From Telluria beijingensis (GTDB lineage: Bacteria; Pseudomonadota; Gammaproteobacteria; Burkholderiales; Burkholderiaceae_D): a stretch of 64,000 nucleotides of DNA. Below are positions 50,717 through 58,653 of this stretch, piece by piece. The notes beneath the pieces are model-generated. The model saw only the letters and a list, made by a program, of their open reading frames with translations, was not told where the DNA came from and searched no databases. How positions within the stretch are numbered: position 1 is the stretch's first letter; every line of letters starts with the position of its first letter. The translations under genes were made by a program, and so were the position numbers. Location of the stretch: the NCBI RefSeq assembly GCF_030770395.1, contig NZ_CP132480.1, positions 5,222,857 through 5,286,856 on the forward strand. The letters run 5' to 3'.

Positions 50717-51006
50717 TGCAGTGCGTTGTCATGGACCTCTGCTGCGTGCGCGTAGCAGTGGTGAAGGTCGACCGTGCGCGCCTAATTGAGCCAGCTGCCA
50801 CCAGGACGCTCAACGACCTACAGCCGCGCTTCGGAGTCCTGCCTATTCTGCTCGTCGCATTTGACGATCCTGACCTTACTGATGCTGAGGGCTTCTCGCA
50901 CTTCCCGACTGCTCCGTACGTCGCCGAGCTCGTTGAATGGAACGCGCTCGAACCTGTCGAATGGGTGCTACTTCCAGAGATTGTTGAAGCCGAGCTCCCC
51001 TTCTAG
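50716..51006 (+). CDS. Small acidic protein downstream of repressor
   Basis: 96 aa from a GTG overlapping the repressor stop; ATG 50731 is also possible. VRVAVVKVDRARLIEPAATRTLNDLQPRFGVLPILLVAFDDPDL and an acidic end (VEWVLLPEIVEAELPF). Likely expressed with the repressor in the lysogen. No family recognised. Confidence 0.55.
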   Translation: MQCVVMDLCCVRVAVVKVDRARLIEPAATRTLNDLQPRFGVLPILLVAFDDPDLTDAEGFSHFPTAPYVAELVEWNALEPVEWVLLPEIVEAELPF

Positions 51007-51111
51007 GTCATTCGCACTACAACACAATTGGTGAGAATTCACGCTGCCGAGCAGGCGTAATATCCGCACATAGGACCGCGCTTCGTCGCGCCGTCTTATC
51101 AAGGGTTCACT

Positions 51112-51629
51112 ATGCCGCGGATCTTGTGCCCAGCGTGTAAATCATCGCTCCAACGGAGCAAGCGATATGTGAACTGCCCCTGGTGCGGGCAGTCGCTCGC
51201 TGCAGCTTACCTCGCCCAGCCATTCGTAGCCGGCGCAGACTATCGGACCTGGCCGAGCTGGAAGGCCTGGGCCGGCGCCGCGGCGGTGGTAGCGCTTGCC
51301 GTGTCTACCTTGGCGACAGCCGAATGCAGCCGATCGCCAGCGCCACCACTGAGGAACAGGTCGCTCGCGCCCTGGCCACCTGCCAAGCGCGCATTGCTGC
51401 CCTGTCAGTCGGCGGTAAGGTGCCCGCCCCGCCGCCAGCCAAGAACTACGGTACGGAGCCCGAGTTCTACTTCGTCTGGCCGAAAGGGGTGTTCTTCTAC
51501 GCCGACAGTGAGGGCGTGCTGAACGCGGCATCAGCCACCTGCAGGGGCGACGTGGCCACCGGCCTCATCACCGAGCTATCCCTGAACGGCCAAGACGTGA
51601 CCGACGCGCCACGCCGTGAAGATTGGTGA
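51112..51629 (+). pseudogene. Zinc-ribbon membrane protein gene split by frameshift
   Basis: The first frame (from ATG 51112) codes a zinc ribbon CPACKSSLQRSKRYVNCPWCG and a membrane helix AGAAAVVALAV. After about 51303 the sensible protein continues in another frame: YLGDSRMQPIASATTEEQVARAL, FYFVWPKGVFFYADSEGV, ending at 51629. A single missing base near GTGTC at 51300 would explain it. It may be a decayed gene, a sequencing error, or two coupled genes with the second from ATG 51324. Confidence 0.55.
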
Positions 51630-51848
51630 GATTTTTGCAACTCAGCAGCAGATATACTCGCGCGAGCGAAACGGCACGCTTTGAAGCTTCCCCCGACGTC
51701 CGCCGTGTGACCTCCATCTAGCACCCATGTTGCATAGCCCACATTACCGCCCTTGGGCTGATCGTCCGTCCCGAGGTGTAAGACCTTGAGTAGACGGTAT
51801 TATTAATCTGCCCACACTGACTCAAGACCTTAGAAAGTTGGTAGCACG
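51630..51848. other. Intergenic before membrane protein gene
   Basis: About 220 bases; composition shifts toward A/T in the last 60. No gene seen. Should hold the promoter of the 51849 gene. Confidence 0.35.
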
Positions 51849-52883
51849 ATGACACTTTCAGAAAACCCGCAACAAAAAACCAATGACAGCAATGATCGCT
51901 CTCTAAGAGAGGAAATGGATCAAATAGAAAAGGAGTTAGCGGAAAAGCGCGTTCGCGATACCGAGATGCGCGCCGCGGCGGTGAGAGAGAAGATATTTGC
52001 AATGTCGATTGGTCTTTCCACGTCGATAATCTCTCTGGCATTGTTATATTCTGACCTAGCGAACACCCCGCTATTGGAAGTGATCGAGAATAACGGGAAG
52101 ACAATTCTAGCCATGACGATAGCCATCGCTGGGGGCGTTTACACGATAATCGTAACTGGTCGACCACTTGGCCGTTTCCAAGAAGTCGATGTAAGGCGGC
52201 GAGAAGAGGCGCAAAAGAAAACCGTCCTATCCCCAGCCGCGTGGCCATTCCCTACCAGTAGTCGTCCACCTATGTTCGACTTAGAAGACAGCGTTGGGTC
52301 AGCTCCGCCGCCATCGCCGTTCTACCAACATTTTCAAGAAATTACGAACGCACTTGAAGAACGCGCTCTAAATGCGGAGGAAAAAGCATCTATTTTGCTC
52401 GACAAAGGTACGACATATACGATTGCGGGAATCGTCTTTTTTATAATTTCAATTATTGTGTGGCAGACCATATCGTGGATTCGAGGATTCCAGGTAGAGC
52501 ATATCTACGGAATAATTTCTTGCACAAGTGTATTCATATTTGTAGAGTTTCTCAGCGCATGGTTTCTTCGGCAATATCGGCATTTCGTCGATACTGCGAC
52601 ATATCTACTGAAAGTCAAAGCAATATTTGATCGCTACGCTTTAGTTTTTTTAGCAATTGACTCGCTGCCAAATATCTCTGAAAAAACGCGCGAAAAAGGC
52701 GCGGCGACACTTTTAAGAATGTTAGAGGATCCTATAAAATGGCCGGAATCCTATCTCCTAAAAAAACCAGAGGTGATGTTTGCCAACGAAGCGGTGAATG
52801 CTATTAATTCTCTCTCGAAGGAAATGCGAAAGTCTTTAAGAAAACAAACCAGAAAGGATACAACTGAAACAGAAACTAAATAG
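51849..52883 (+). CDS. Four-helix membrane protein, accessory gene in immunity region
   Basis: 344 aa, AT-rich against neighbours. Charged coiled-coil front (EEMDQIEKELAEKRVRD), two membrane helices near 50-70 and 83-105, a cytoplasmic Pro-rich part, two more near 190-212 (IAGIVFFIISIIVWQTISWI) and 220-243, then a helical soluble tail of 100 residues. No domain recognised. Location beside the repressor, AT-richness and topology fit a lysogen-expressed exclusion or abortive-infection protein; this is inference. Confidence 0.7.
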   Translation: MTLSENPQQKTNDSNDRSLREEMDQIEKELAEKRVRDTEMRAAAVREKIFAMSIGLSTSIISLALLYSDLANTPLLEVIENNGKTILAMTIAIAGGVYTIIVTGRPLGRFQEVDVRRREEAQKKTVLSPAAWPFPTSSRPPMFDLEDSVGSAPPPSPFYQHFQEITNALEERALNAEEKASILLDKGTTYTIAGIVFFIISIIVWQTISWIRGFQVEHIYGIISCTSVFIFVEFLSAWFLRQYRHFVDTATYLLKVKAIFDRYALVFLAIDSLPNISEKTREKGAATLLRMLEDPIKWPESYLLKKPEVMFANEAVNAINSLSKEMRKSLRKQTRKDTTETETK

Positions 52884-52928
52884 CTGCGTACTCTGCAACT
52901 GCTTGAATCCATTAAATAGCGCGTGACC

Positions 52929-53345
52929 TCAAAAAACACGCGCTATTCGCGTGATTATGCAAGTAACGACAGTTGCTCGCATTCGTCTTGCAGGCCGTAT
53001 AGCAAATCCTGGGAATGATAGTGCTGCCGCATATCGGGAAGGCACTTTAGTCGTCCTCTCTTGTTCACTTGAGGACTGATGGCGGTCTAGTGGAGGGATT
53101 AAGGTCAGACAGCCGGAGCTATCCATTCCACGAAGCGCCTTGCTCGCCGTCGACCGGCGTGCGCAGACGATCCGCCGTGACAGATCCTCAAGCATGGCCT
53201 GAGTGATCTCCGTGTCGCCATAGCGCGCCGGCCAGCCCGAGATGAGCGGGTACGGCACGCCGAAGGCCTCCGCCTCGATTCGGGTCAGCGATTTCACCGA
53301 TCCCCTACCCTCCAGGTAGCGTGCCAGCGTCAATTTTTGCGACAT
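52929..53345 (-). CDS. Leftward phage protein beside immunity region
   Basis: 138 aa from ATG 53345 (AAAGG upstream). The first 75 residues look genuine: LARYLEGRGSVKSLTRIEAEAFGVPYPLISGWPARYG, EITQAMLEDLSRRI. The last 60 are low-quality coding (TCIITRIARVF) and may have arisen by frameshift. Unknown family, possibly DNA-binding. Confidence 0.5.
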   Translation of the reverse strand: MSQKLTLARYLEGRGSVKSLTRIEAEAFGVPYPLISGWPARYGDTEITQAMLEDLSRRIVCARRSTASKALRGMDSSGCLTLIPPLDRHQSSSEQERTTKVPSRYAAALSFPGFAIRPARRMRATVVTCIITRIARVF

Positions 53346-53732
53346 TTTCGGGCCTTTTTTTCCTACGCACCCTGTAAAGGTACTGTTCAGGTTCTGTTCT
53401 TGGCTGTTCAGGCAGATCTTCTAAGGTCTGTGGTTTCGTTTTATCCCAGCAGAGCCTCGGTTCCAGAGCGGCACCCTCCCAAAAGCAAGCCAATAGACTC
53501 GCTTCCGTGGAAAGCGCCTGCATCCCATGCTTTCGCCTTCGGACACTTTCGCTTGGTTCGCAGACTTTTCAGGTGTCTCCACCTGTCCCCCGGCGCGCTC
53601 TACGAACTACCACCCACGCTGTGCCCCTGCCGGACGTCCTTGGCTCTTAGACCTGGGCGTCGGCGGTTTCCCCTCCCTGCTCCAGGCGTGCAAACAGCCA
53701 GACTCGGCTGATGGACGCATTTTACCTAAATA
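53346..53732. other. Non-coding stretch upstream of rightward early operon
   Basis: Frames here are short, Pro/Arg/Cys-rich and overlap each other, so no gene is called. The right end carries half sites TTTACCTAAA leading to the operator pair. A leftward 72-residue frame (53305-53523) was considered and left out. Confidence 0.4.
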
Positions 53733-53782
53733 TTTAGGCATACCTCAATATTTTTATTGATTTGTTTTTAGGGATGCCTAAT
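53725..53782. promoter_or_regulatory. Second CI/Cro operator cluster
   Basis: TTTAGGCATACCTCAA (53733-53748) and TTTAGGGATGCCTAAT (53767-53782) share the core of the cro/cI operators; CCTAAATATTTAGG (53725-53738) forms an overlapping palindrome. The site lies just before the rightward operon that runs to the integrase, so the repressor should silence both early operons, as with lambda OL and OR. Confidence 0.85.
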
Positions 53783-53839
53783 AATGACTCCAACGACATC
53801 GAGCTCAGCACCTCCCGAGCCGCAGAACTGGAGAACAGC

Positions 53840-54331
53840 ATGACCCAGCAGTACGACCAGGACTACCTGAAGAAGGCGCTCGCCGAAGAGCGCGAGATCG
53901 CACGGCTCGACCTGCGCGTGCGCACCTCGACGCCCGGCGGCCTGGGCCTGTCGATCGAATCGAACCTTTACCTGGTGACCGGCGGGACCAGCAGTGGTCA
54001 CGGCCTTCGCAGTAGCGAGATCCTGCCGAAGTGGCGCCGCCACCGCACCGCTGCCGGCGCCCTGGCCATCAAACACATGCTGAACATCCGGCATGACCTC
54101 GAGGTGGAGTACGCGGTCACGGTCGGTTACGGCGCTGGCCGCCGTGGCGTGACCGAGTTCTATGGCGCGCACCCGAGCATCGAGTTCGCGACCATGGCCG
54201 CGATTGTGCGCGCCGCCATCCAGAAGCTGACCGAGGAGCTCGACGAACGCGCGGCCCTCAACCCTACCCGCTCGAGTTCGAGCCGCCGGCCCGGCGCCAG
54301 GGCGACATCCAAACCGAAAGGCAACCCATGA
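53840..54331 (+). CDS. First gene of rightward operon, unknown
   Basis: 163 aa from ATG 53840, with GGAG seven bases before; a longer start at 53774 would overlap the operator. KKALAEEREIARLDLRVRTSTPGGLGLSIESNLYLVTGG, ILPKWRRHRTAAGALAIKHML, then VEYAVTVGYGAGRRGVTEFYG. Basic C-terminal tail. No family recognised; likely early and repressed in the lysogen. Confidence 0.65.
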   Translation: MTQQYDQDYLKKALAEEREIARLDLRVRTSTPGGLGLSIESNLYLVTGGTSSGHGLRSSEILPKWRRHRTAAGALAIKHMLNIRHDLEVEYAVTVGYGAGRRGVTEFYGAHPSIEFATMAAIVRAAIQKLTEELDERAALNPTRSSSSRRPGARATSKPKGNP

Positions 54332-54498
54332 GCTTCAAGAAGAATCAGCCCGTCGTGGCGACCACCATCCGCGGCGTCGAGCGCAGCGGCACCTTCGTGA
54401 CCACGCACGCAACCACGAAGGGCGACTGGGTGGAGATCAAGCCGACCGACGGCAAGCCGAACTTCAAGACCCGCCCTTCCCTGGTGCGGCCAGCCTGA
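54328..54498 (+). CDS. 56-aa basic protein
   Basis: MSFKKNQPVVATTIRGVER, TTKGDWVEIKPTDGKPNFKT, RPSLVRP. ATG overlaps the previous stop (ATGA). The composition and even spacing of small beta strands suggest an SH3-like small domain. Unknown. Confidence 0.6.
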   Translation: MSFKKNQPVVATTIRGVERSGTFVTTHATTKGDWVEIKPTDGKPNFKTRPSLVRPA

Positions 54499-54581
54499 CA
54501 TCGGCGGAGCCCAGCAGCATCCATCGCCCGGCACGACCGGGCTTTGGCACTGAGGCATACCGCCGCCACCTGGAGAAACCG

Positions 54582-54704
54582 ATGATCCGCTTCCTGCTCT
54601 TTTTCCGCCTCGAATGGTGCGAGCGCCGCCCGGGCCTGATGTTCGCCCTGCTCCTCGCTCTGATCTGCCTGGGCGGCGCCATCGACCCGGCCGCCCCGCT
54701 GTAA
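54582..54704 (+). CDS. 40-aa membrane peptide
   Basis: GGAGAAACCG precedes ATG 54582. IRFLLFFRLEWCERRPG, then one helix LMFALLLALICLGGAI. A single-pass peptide in the rdgC operon. Unknown. Confidence 0.5.
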   Translation: MIRFLLFFRLEWCERRPGLMFALLLALICLGGAIDPAAPL

Positions 54705-54731
54705 CCCTGACCTCAACGACAAGGATCCGCA

Positions 54732-55631
54732 ATGTTCTTCCGCAACCTCCAGATTTACCGCCTGCCGGCGCCGTGGGGCATGACCGCGCAGCGCCTGGCC
54801 GCATACCTCGAGCCGCAGGGCTTCGTGCCGACGTCCAGCAACGAGCTGATGCGCCAGGGCTTCGACCGCCCGCGCGGCGCCGACGGCGCGCTGGTGCACG
54901 AGGTGGCCGGCCAGTTCCTCATCGCGCTCAAGACGCAGAAGAAGATTCTGCCGAGCGCTGCGGTCAACGAGCGCGCCAAGGCGATGGCGGCCGATCTGGA
55001 AAAGCAGCAGGGATTCCCGCCCGGGAGGAAGGCCATGCGCGAGCTGAAGGAGCGCGCCGCCGACGAGATGCTGCCGAAGGCATTCTCCGTTTCCCGCACG
55101 ACGCTGGTCTGGATCGACCCGAAGAACGGCTGGCTGGTGGTCGACGCCGCGGCGCCGAGCAGGGCCGACGACGTCGTCAAGCTGTTGCTCAAGGCGGTCG
55201 ACAAGATGCCGCTGGAATCGCTCCGCGTGCAGCGCTCGCCGGTGGCGATGATGACCGGCTGGCTGGATGCCGACGAGGCGCCGCACGGCTTCACGATCGA
55301 CCGCGATGCCACGCTGCGCGCCACTGGCGAGAGCCGGGCCCAGGTCGGCTACAAGTCGCACACCCTCGAGCCTGAAGACGTGCGTCGCCACATCGCCGCC
55401 GGCAAGCAGTGCACCCGCCTGGCCATGACCTGGAACGACCGCATCAGCTTCGTGCTGACTGAGTCGCTGGCGATCAAAGGTGTCAAGCCGCTGGACGTCA
55501 TCCGCGAAAACGCCGCGGCGGCGGCCGACGATACCGAGCGCTTCGACAACGGCTTCATGCTGATGTCGGGCGAGCTGGCCAAGCTTCTGGCCGGCCTGGT
55601 CGAAGCCCTGGGCGGGGAGGCGAAATTGTGA
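54732..55631 (+). CDS. rdgC: Recombination-associated protein RdgC
   Basis: 299 aa, full length for the family. Marks: MFFRNLQIYRL, a GFVPTSSNELMRQG block, HEVAGQFLIALKTQKKILPSAAVNERA, EEGFPPGRK-like QQGFPPGRKAMRELKE, LVVDAAAPSRADDVVKLLLKA, MTGWL and CTRLAMTWNDRISFVL. RdgC forms a ring on double-stranded DNA and restrains RecA. Phage copies may guard replicating phage DNA or affect SOS induction. Confidence 0.95.
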   Translation: MFFRNLQIYRLPAPWGMTAQRLAAYLEPQGFVPTSSNELMRQGFDRPRGADGALVHEVAGQFLIALKTQKKILPSAAVNERAKAMAADLEKQQGFPPGRKAMRELKERAADEMLPKAFSVSRTTLVWIDPKNGWLVVDAAAPSRADDVVKLLLKAVDKMPLESLRVQRSPVAMMTGWLDADEAPHGFTIDRDATLRATGESRAQVGYKSHTLEPEDVRRHIAAGKQCTRLAMTWNDRISFVLTESLAIKGVKPLDVIRENAAAAADDTERFDNGFMLMSGELAKLLAGLVEALGGEAKL

Positions 55632-55810
55632 AAACCCGCCGCCGCCGTGCGCTCTCCGCCGAAGAAGCGTCCATGACGCCAGCCCAGCGCGCCGAGATGC
55701 GTGAGATCGGAATCCGGTCGCGCGCCAGGTCGATGGTGCGCAGCCACCGCATCGCAGACGCGATCGAGAAAGACGTCGCGCAATTCCGTTCGAAGGAGTC
55801 TACGAAATGA
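55628..55810 (+). CDS. 60-aa basic helical protein
   Basis: GTG start overlaps the rdgC stop. KTRRRRALSAEEASMTPAQRAEMREIG, RSMVRSHRIADAIEKDV. Basic and helical, may bind nucleic acid or a partner. Unknown. Confidence 0.6.
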   Translation: MKTRRRRALSAEEASMTPAQRAEMREIGIRSRARSMVRSHRIADAIEKDVAQFRSKESTK

Positions 55811-56469
55811 CCATGACCACCAGCACTCTGCCAGTTGCGGCTGAGGCACCTCAGCGCCGCGCCGACGACAAGCGCCCTACCGCCTCCCTGGACTGGCGCG
55901 GCGCCGAGCCGGGCCTGGCTCGCATGAGCGACGCCATGATCGACACCGAGACGCTCGGCACCACGCCAGGATCCGCGATCCTGAGCCTCGGCGCCGTGAT
56001 GTTCGGCCCGGACGGTCTGGGCGAGACGTTCTACGCGCCTATCGACCTTGCGTCGTGCGTGCTTGCTGGTCTCGCTATTGACCCGGCCACCGTCCAGTGG
56101 TGGATGGCGCAGGGCGATGAGGCACGCGCTGCGGCATTCCCGACCGATGCCGCCACTCTGCCGCAGGTTCTGCTCGCATTCCAGGCATGGTTCGTCGCCC
56201 AAGAGGCGCGCTATCCATGGTGCCACGGCGCCGGGTTCGATGTGCCGCTTCTGGATGCGGCGTTCAAGGCCTGCGGCCTGGCGTCGCCCTGGGCGTTCTG
56301 GGATGTGCGTGACACCCGCACCCTCTATGACGTGGCCGGCGTGAAGGTCGACCGGCGCGCCGGCACCCACCATCACGCGCTGGACGACGCGATCAGCCAG
56401 GCCGAGGCTGCCGCGCGCGCCCTGCGCATCGTCCACGCCCACAAAACGATCACCGAGGTCACACCATGA
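55807..56469 (+). CDS. DEDD-type 3'-5' exonuclease
   Basis: 220 aa. Catalytic blocks MIDTETLGTTPGSAILSLGAVMF (ExoI, Asp and Glu), WCHGAGFDVPLL (ExoII) and HHALDDAISQAEAA (ExoIII, DEDDh type with His). WWMAQGDEAR between them is typical for phage exonucleases near RecE C-terminal and Rv2179c-like groups. Likely part of phage recombination or DNA/RNA turnover. Overlaps neighbours by 4 bases. Confidence 0.88.
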   Translation: MTMTTSTLPVAAEAPQRRADDKRPTASLDWRGAEPGLARMSDAMIDTETLGTTPGSAILSLGAVMFGPDGLGETFYAPIDLASCVLAGLAIDPATVQWWMAQGDEARAAAFPTDAATLPQVLLAFQAWFVAQEARYPWCHGAGFDVPLLDAAFKACGLASPWAFWDVRDTRTLYDVAGVKVDRRAGTHHHALDDAISQAEAAARALRIVHAHKTITEVTP

Positions 56470-56567
56470 GCGAACACCAACTCAGTGCCATCAAATGGTC
56501 CTGCGCCCGCGTTCTGCTGGTCTGCGCGCTGTGCACCACGGCGATCGTGAACGGGTGGCCGCTGTGA
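56466..56567 (+). CDS. 33-aa membrane peptide
   Basis: ATG overlaps the exonuclease stop. MSEHQLSAIKWS then a helix CARVLLVCALCTTAIVNGW. One hydrophobic segment. First of three coupled small genes. Confidence 0.5.
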   Translation: MSEHQLSAIKWSCARVLLVCALCTTAIVNGWPL

Positions 56568-56692
56568 TGCGCCGCATCGGCCAGGCCATCGTGTTCGTGC
56601 TGGCGTTCCTGATCATCGTCGGCGAGGTGCAGCGCAGCGAGGCAGCCGCCGACGAGCGCGCCGCCCAGGCCCTGTACGGGAGCGGCAGGTGA
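56567..56692 (+). CDS. 41-aa membrane or exported peptide
   Basis: TGATG overlap with the previous gene. MRRIGQAIVFVLAFLIIVGE is a membrane anchor or signal; a short charged tail (AADERAAQALYG) follows. Unknown. Confidence 0.5.
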   Translation: MRRIGQAIVFVLAFLIIVGEVQRSEAAADERAAQALYGSGR

Positions 56693-56865
56693 CATTCGAG
56701 CAGCTGCGCATCACCTACCAGAGCGACGAGCAGATGGCCCGCGCATTGTTCGCGCAACTGGCTGAGGTCGAGGCAATGCTGAGCCTGGCCGAAGCCCAGC
56801 GCGACAAACTGAAAAAGAAACTGGCGCCGCCGCCCGCGCGCCGCATACATCGAGGAGAGAACTGA
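56689..56865 (+). CDS. 58-aa coiled-coil protein
   Basis: GTG start overlaps the previous stop. QLRITYQSDEQMARALFAQ, AEVEAMLSLAEAQRDKLKKK: a helical hairpin or coiled coil. A GGAGAG site at its end serves the next gene. Confidence 0.5.
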   Translation: MTFEQLRITYQSDEQMARALFAQLAEVEAMLSLAEAQRDKLKKKLAPPPARRIHRGEN

Positions 56866-58118
56866 TGAGCAGTAACCACAACCCAGCCTATTTCGATGCC
56901 CTCGCCAACTCGCGCGGCATCGCCCTGCCCGCCGCGCGCACCTGGTCGATCCTGCTGACCAGCGCCAATCACGGCACCGTCGGCCCGATCGGCAGCACGT
57001 TCCCTCACGCCGGCGAGAAGCACGAGCGCGTCCAGGTGATGGAGATCGTCGAAGCCGGCGCGCCGCCAGCGCCGGGCGCTGACCTGGCCGGCCTGGTGCG
57101 CGTCGGGATTGACTGGAGCACCGACTTCCTCGCCGAGGTGCGCGCCCACGCGCTCGAGGAAGCGGCAGGTCTTGTGGACGCAGCAACGGAAGGCTCCCTT
57201 CGCTCTGCGACCTCTGCAGCGATCCGCGCGCTCAAGGGCGTCACCCCTACCGCTACCAATACTGCTGGAGCCGTGCCGGAAGGTGATCTCAGGGACTTGG
57301 CGCGCCAGTTCCAGCGCGCGGCGAGCCGCGATGTGCCACTGACCATCTCGCCTGAATCCTGCGCCCTGCTGTTCCGCGCCATGACCCCGCCAATCGCACC
57401 GGCACTGGCAGAGCCGGTCCACCAGGATGCAACGCTGGAATGCGATGCTGCCTTCGAGCGCTGGTATGCGGCGCAGCGTCACCAGCTTACCAACGAGCAG
57501 GTTTGCCATCTCATCTGGCAGCGCGCCTGGGAAGCGGCGAGCAGCGCGCGGCCGGCGGATGTCAAGGAAGTGCCCAGCATCGAGAGCCGGGAATTCCATG
57601 AGATGGCGATGGACTACCGTGGTGCGTCGATCACCGGCGCGCATCTTGCATATCGCGCGCTACTCGCCCACATCGACGCCCACGTAGCGCGCCATGCCCG
57701 CCCCTCGGCAATCGACAAGGCCACGGCCGAAGAAGCGCGCCTGTACCGCGATCTGACTGGCGACGCGATGAAACTCGGCTTCGATGGCCTACCCGCGGCG
57801 GTGCAGGCGCTGCGCGATGTTCAGTCCGCACCGGCCGCGTTTCTGCTACCGGGCGACATGAAGGCGCTGGCTCGCTTCTGCGAGTGCGCCGAAGACTTCG
57901 ACTCGGGCGGTCATGACGTGCCGAAGGAGGAGATGCGCCGCCTGGTCGAAATCGGCGTCACGCGTCCAGCTGGGCCGGGCCGCCACATGGTCACCTCATT
58001 CGGCGACTACGTGATGGGCCGGGTTGCAGAACTGGGCCTGATGCTACCGCTGAAGACGCTCGACGAGCGCAATCAGGAACTGGTGCATCGCTTTAATCAA
58101 GAGAAAGGCGGCGCCTGA
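56865..58118 (+). CDS. Large phage early protein, unknown
   Basis: 417 aa, mostly helical and polar. An N-terminal region with FPHAGEKHERVQVMEIV, two segments with the look of embedded domains (ECDAAFERWYAAQRHQ, WQRAWEAA; and FLLPGDMKALARFCECAEDFDSGG), and a C-terminal TSFGDYVMGRVAELGLM winged-helix-like end. It appears mosaic, like the 661-aa gene further on. Function unknown. Confidence 0.65.
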   Translation: MSSNHNPAYFDALANSRGIALPAARTWSILLTSANHGTVGPIGSTFPHAGEKHERVQVMEIVEAGAPPAPGADLAGLVRVGIDWSTDFLAEVRAHALEEAAGLVDAATEGSLRSATSAAIRALKGVTPTATNTAGAVPEGDLRDLARQFQRAASRDVPLTISPESCALLFRAMTPPIAPALAEPVHQDATLECDAAFERWYAAQRHQLTNEQVCHLIWQRAWEAASSARPADVKEVPSIESREFHEMAMDYRGASITGAHLAYRALLAHIDAHVARHARPSAIDKATAEEARLYRDLTGDAMKLGFDGLPAAVQALRDVQSAPAAFLLPGDMKALARFCECAEDFDSGGHDVPKEEMRRLVEIGVTRPAGPGRHMVTSFGDYVMGRVAELGLMLPLKTLDERNQELVHRFNQEKGGA

Positions 58119-58119
58119 A

Positions 58120-58653
58120 ATGCAGACCACGATCACCGCGCGGCAGCTGGAGCTGCTGCATCACACCTTGGGTGTGCACCCAGAGCGCCGCGAGTCGCAT
58201 CGAAACCACTTCGTCGCGGGGCCGCGCCATCACGATCAAGCCGATCTGGAAGCGCTGGAGGCGGCGGGCCTGATGGAGCGCGGCCGCACGCCGAAGTTCC
58301 TCGATCAGGGCGATGTCGTCTTCCAGTGCACTGAGGCTGGGCGCGAATGCGCGATCGACAACTTGCCGCCACCGCCGAAGTACAGCCGCTACGAGGAATA
58401 TCTCCGATCCGAGTGCAGCGAGAACTTCGCATGGTTTCTCGGCATACGGGTTCCGGAACTGCAGACCAACTACGGCTCGTGGCGCGGGCCAACCCAATAC
58501 CGCTACGTCCGCCGGGACGGCTACGACTGGGAAGACGTGCGCGGCGAATGGAAGCCGACGAAGAAGGAAGCTAAGGCAAGTTATAAGGCGGCGCTGAAGG
58601 CGCTCAAGGAAAGGCAGCGCGAATGGCGCAAATCGAATTTGGAGGCAGCATGA
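58120..58653 (+). CDS. Phage early protein with helix-turn-helix-like front
   Basis: 177 aa. ITARQLELLHHTLGVHPERRESHRNHFVAG, DQADLEALEAAGLMERGR resembles a winged helix used by phage proteins that sense age or type of partner; then YEEYLRSECSENFAWFLGIRVPEL and a basic helical tail (KALKERQREWRKSN). Unknown role. Confidence 0.65.
   Translation: MQTTITARQLELLHHTLGVHPERRESHRNHFVAGPRHHDQADLEALEAAGLMERGRTPKFLDQGDVVFQCTEAGRECAIDNLPPPPKYSRYEEYLRSECSENFAWFLGIRVPELQTNYGSWRGPTQYRYVRRDGYDWEDVRGEWKPTKKEAKASYKAALKALKERQREWRKSNLEAA

Noticed and set aside
53305..53523. Leftward 72-residue frame
   Set aside because: No ribosome site or family pattern, and it overlaps the start of the better-supported 52929-53345 gene.
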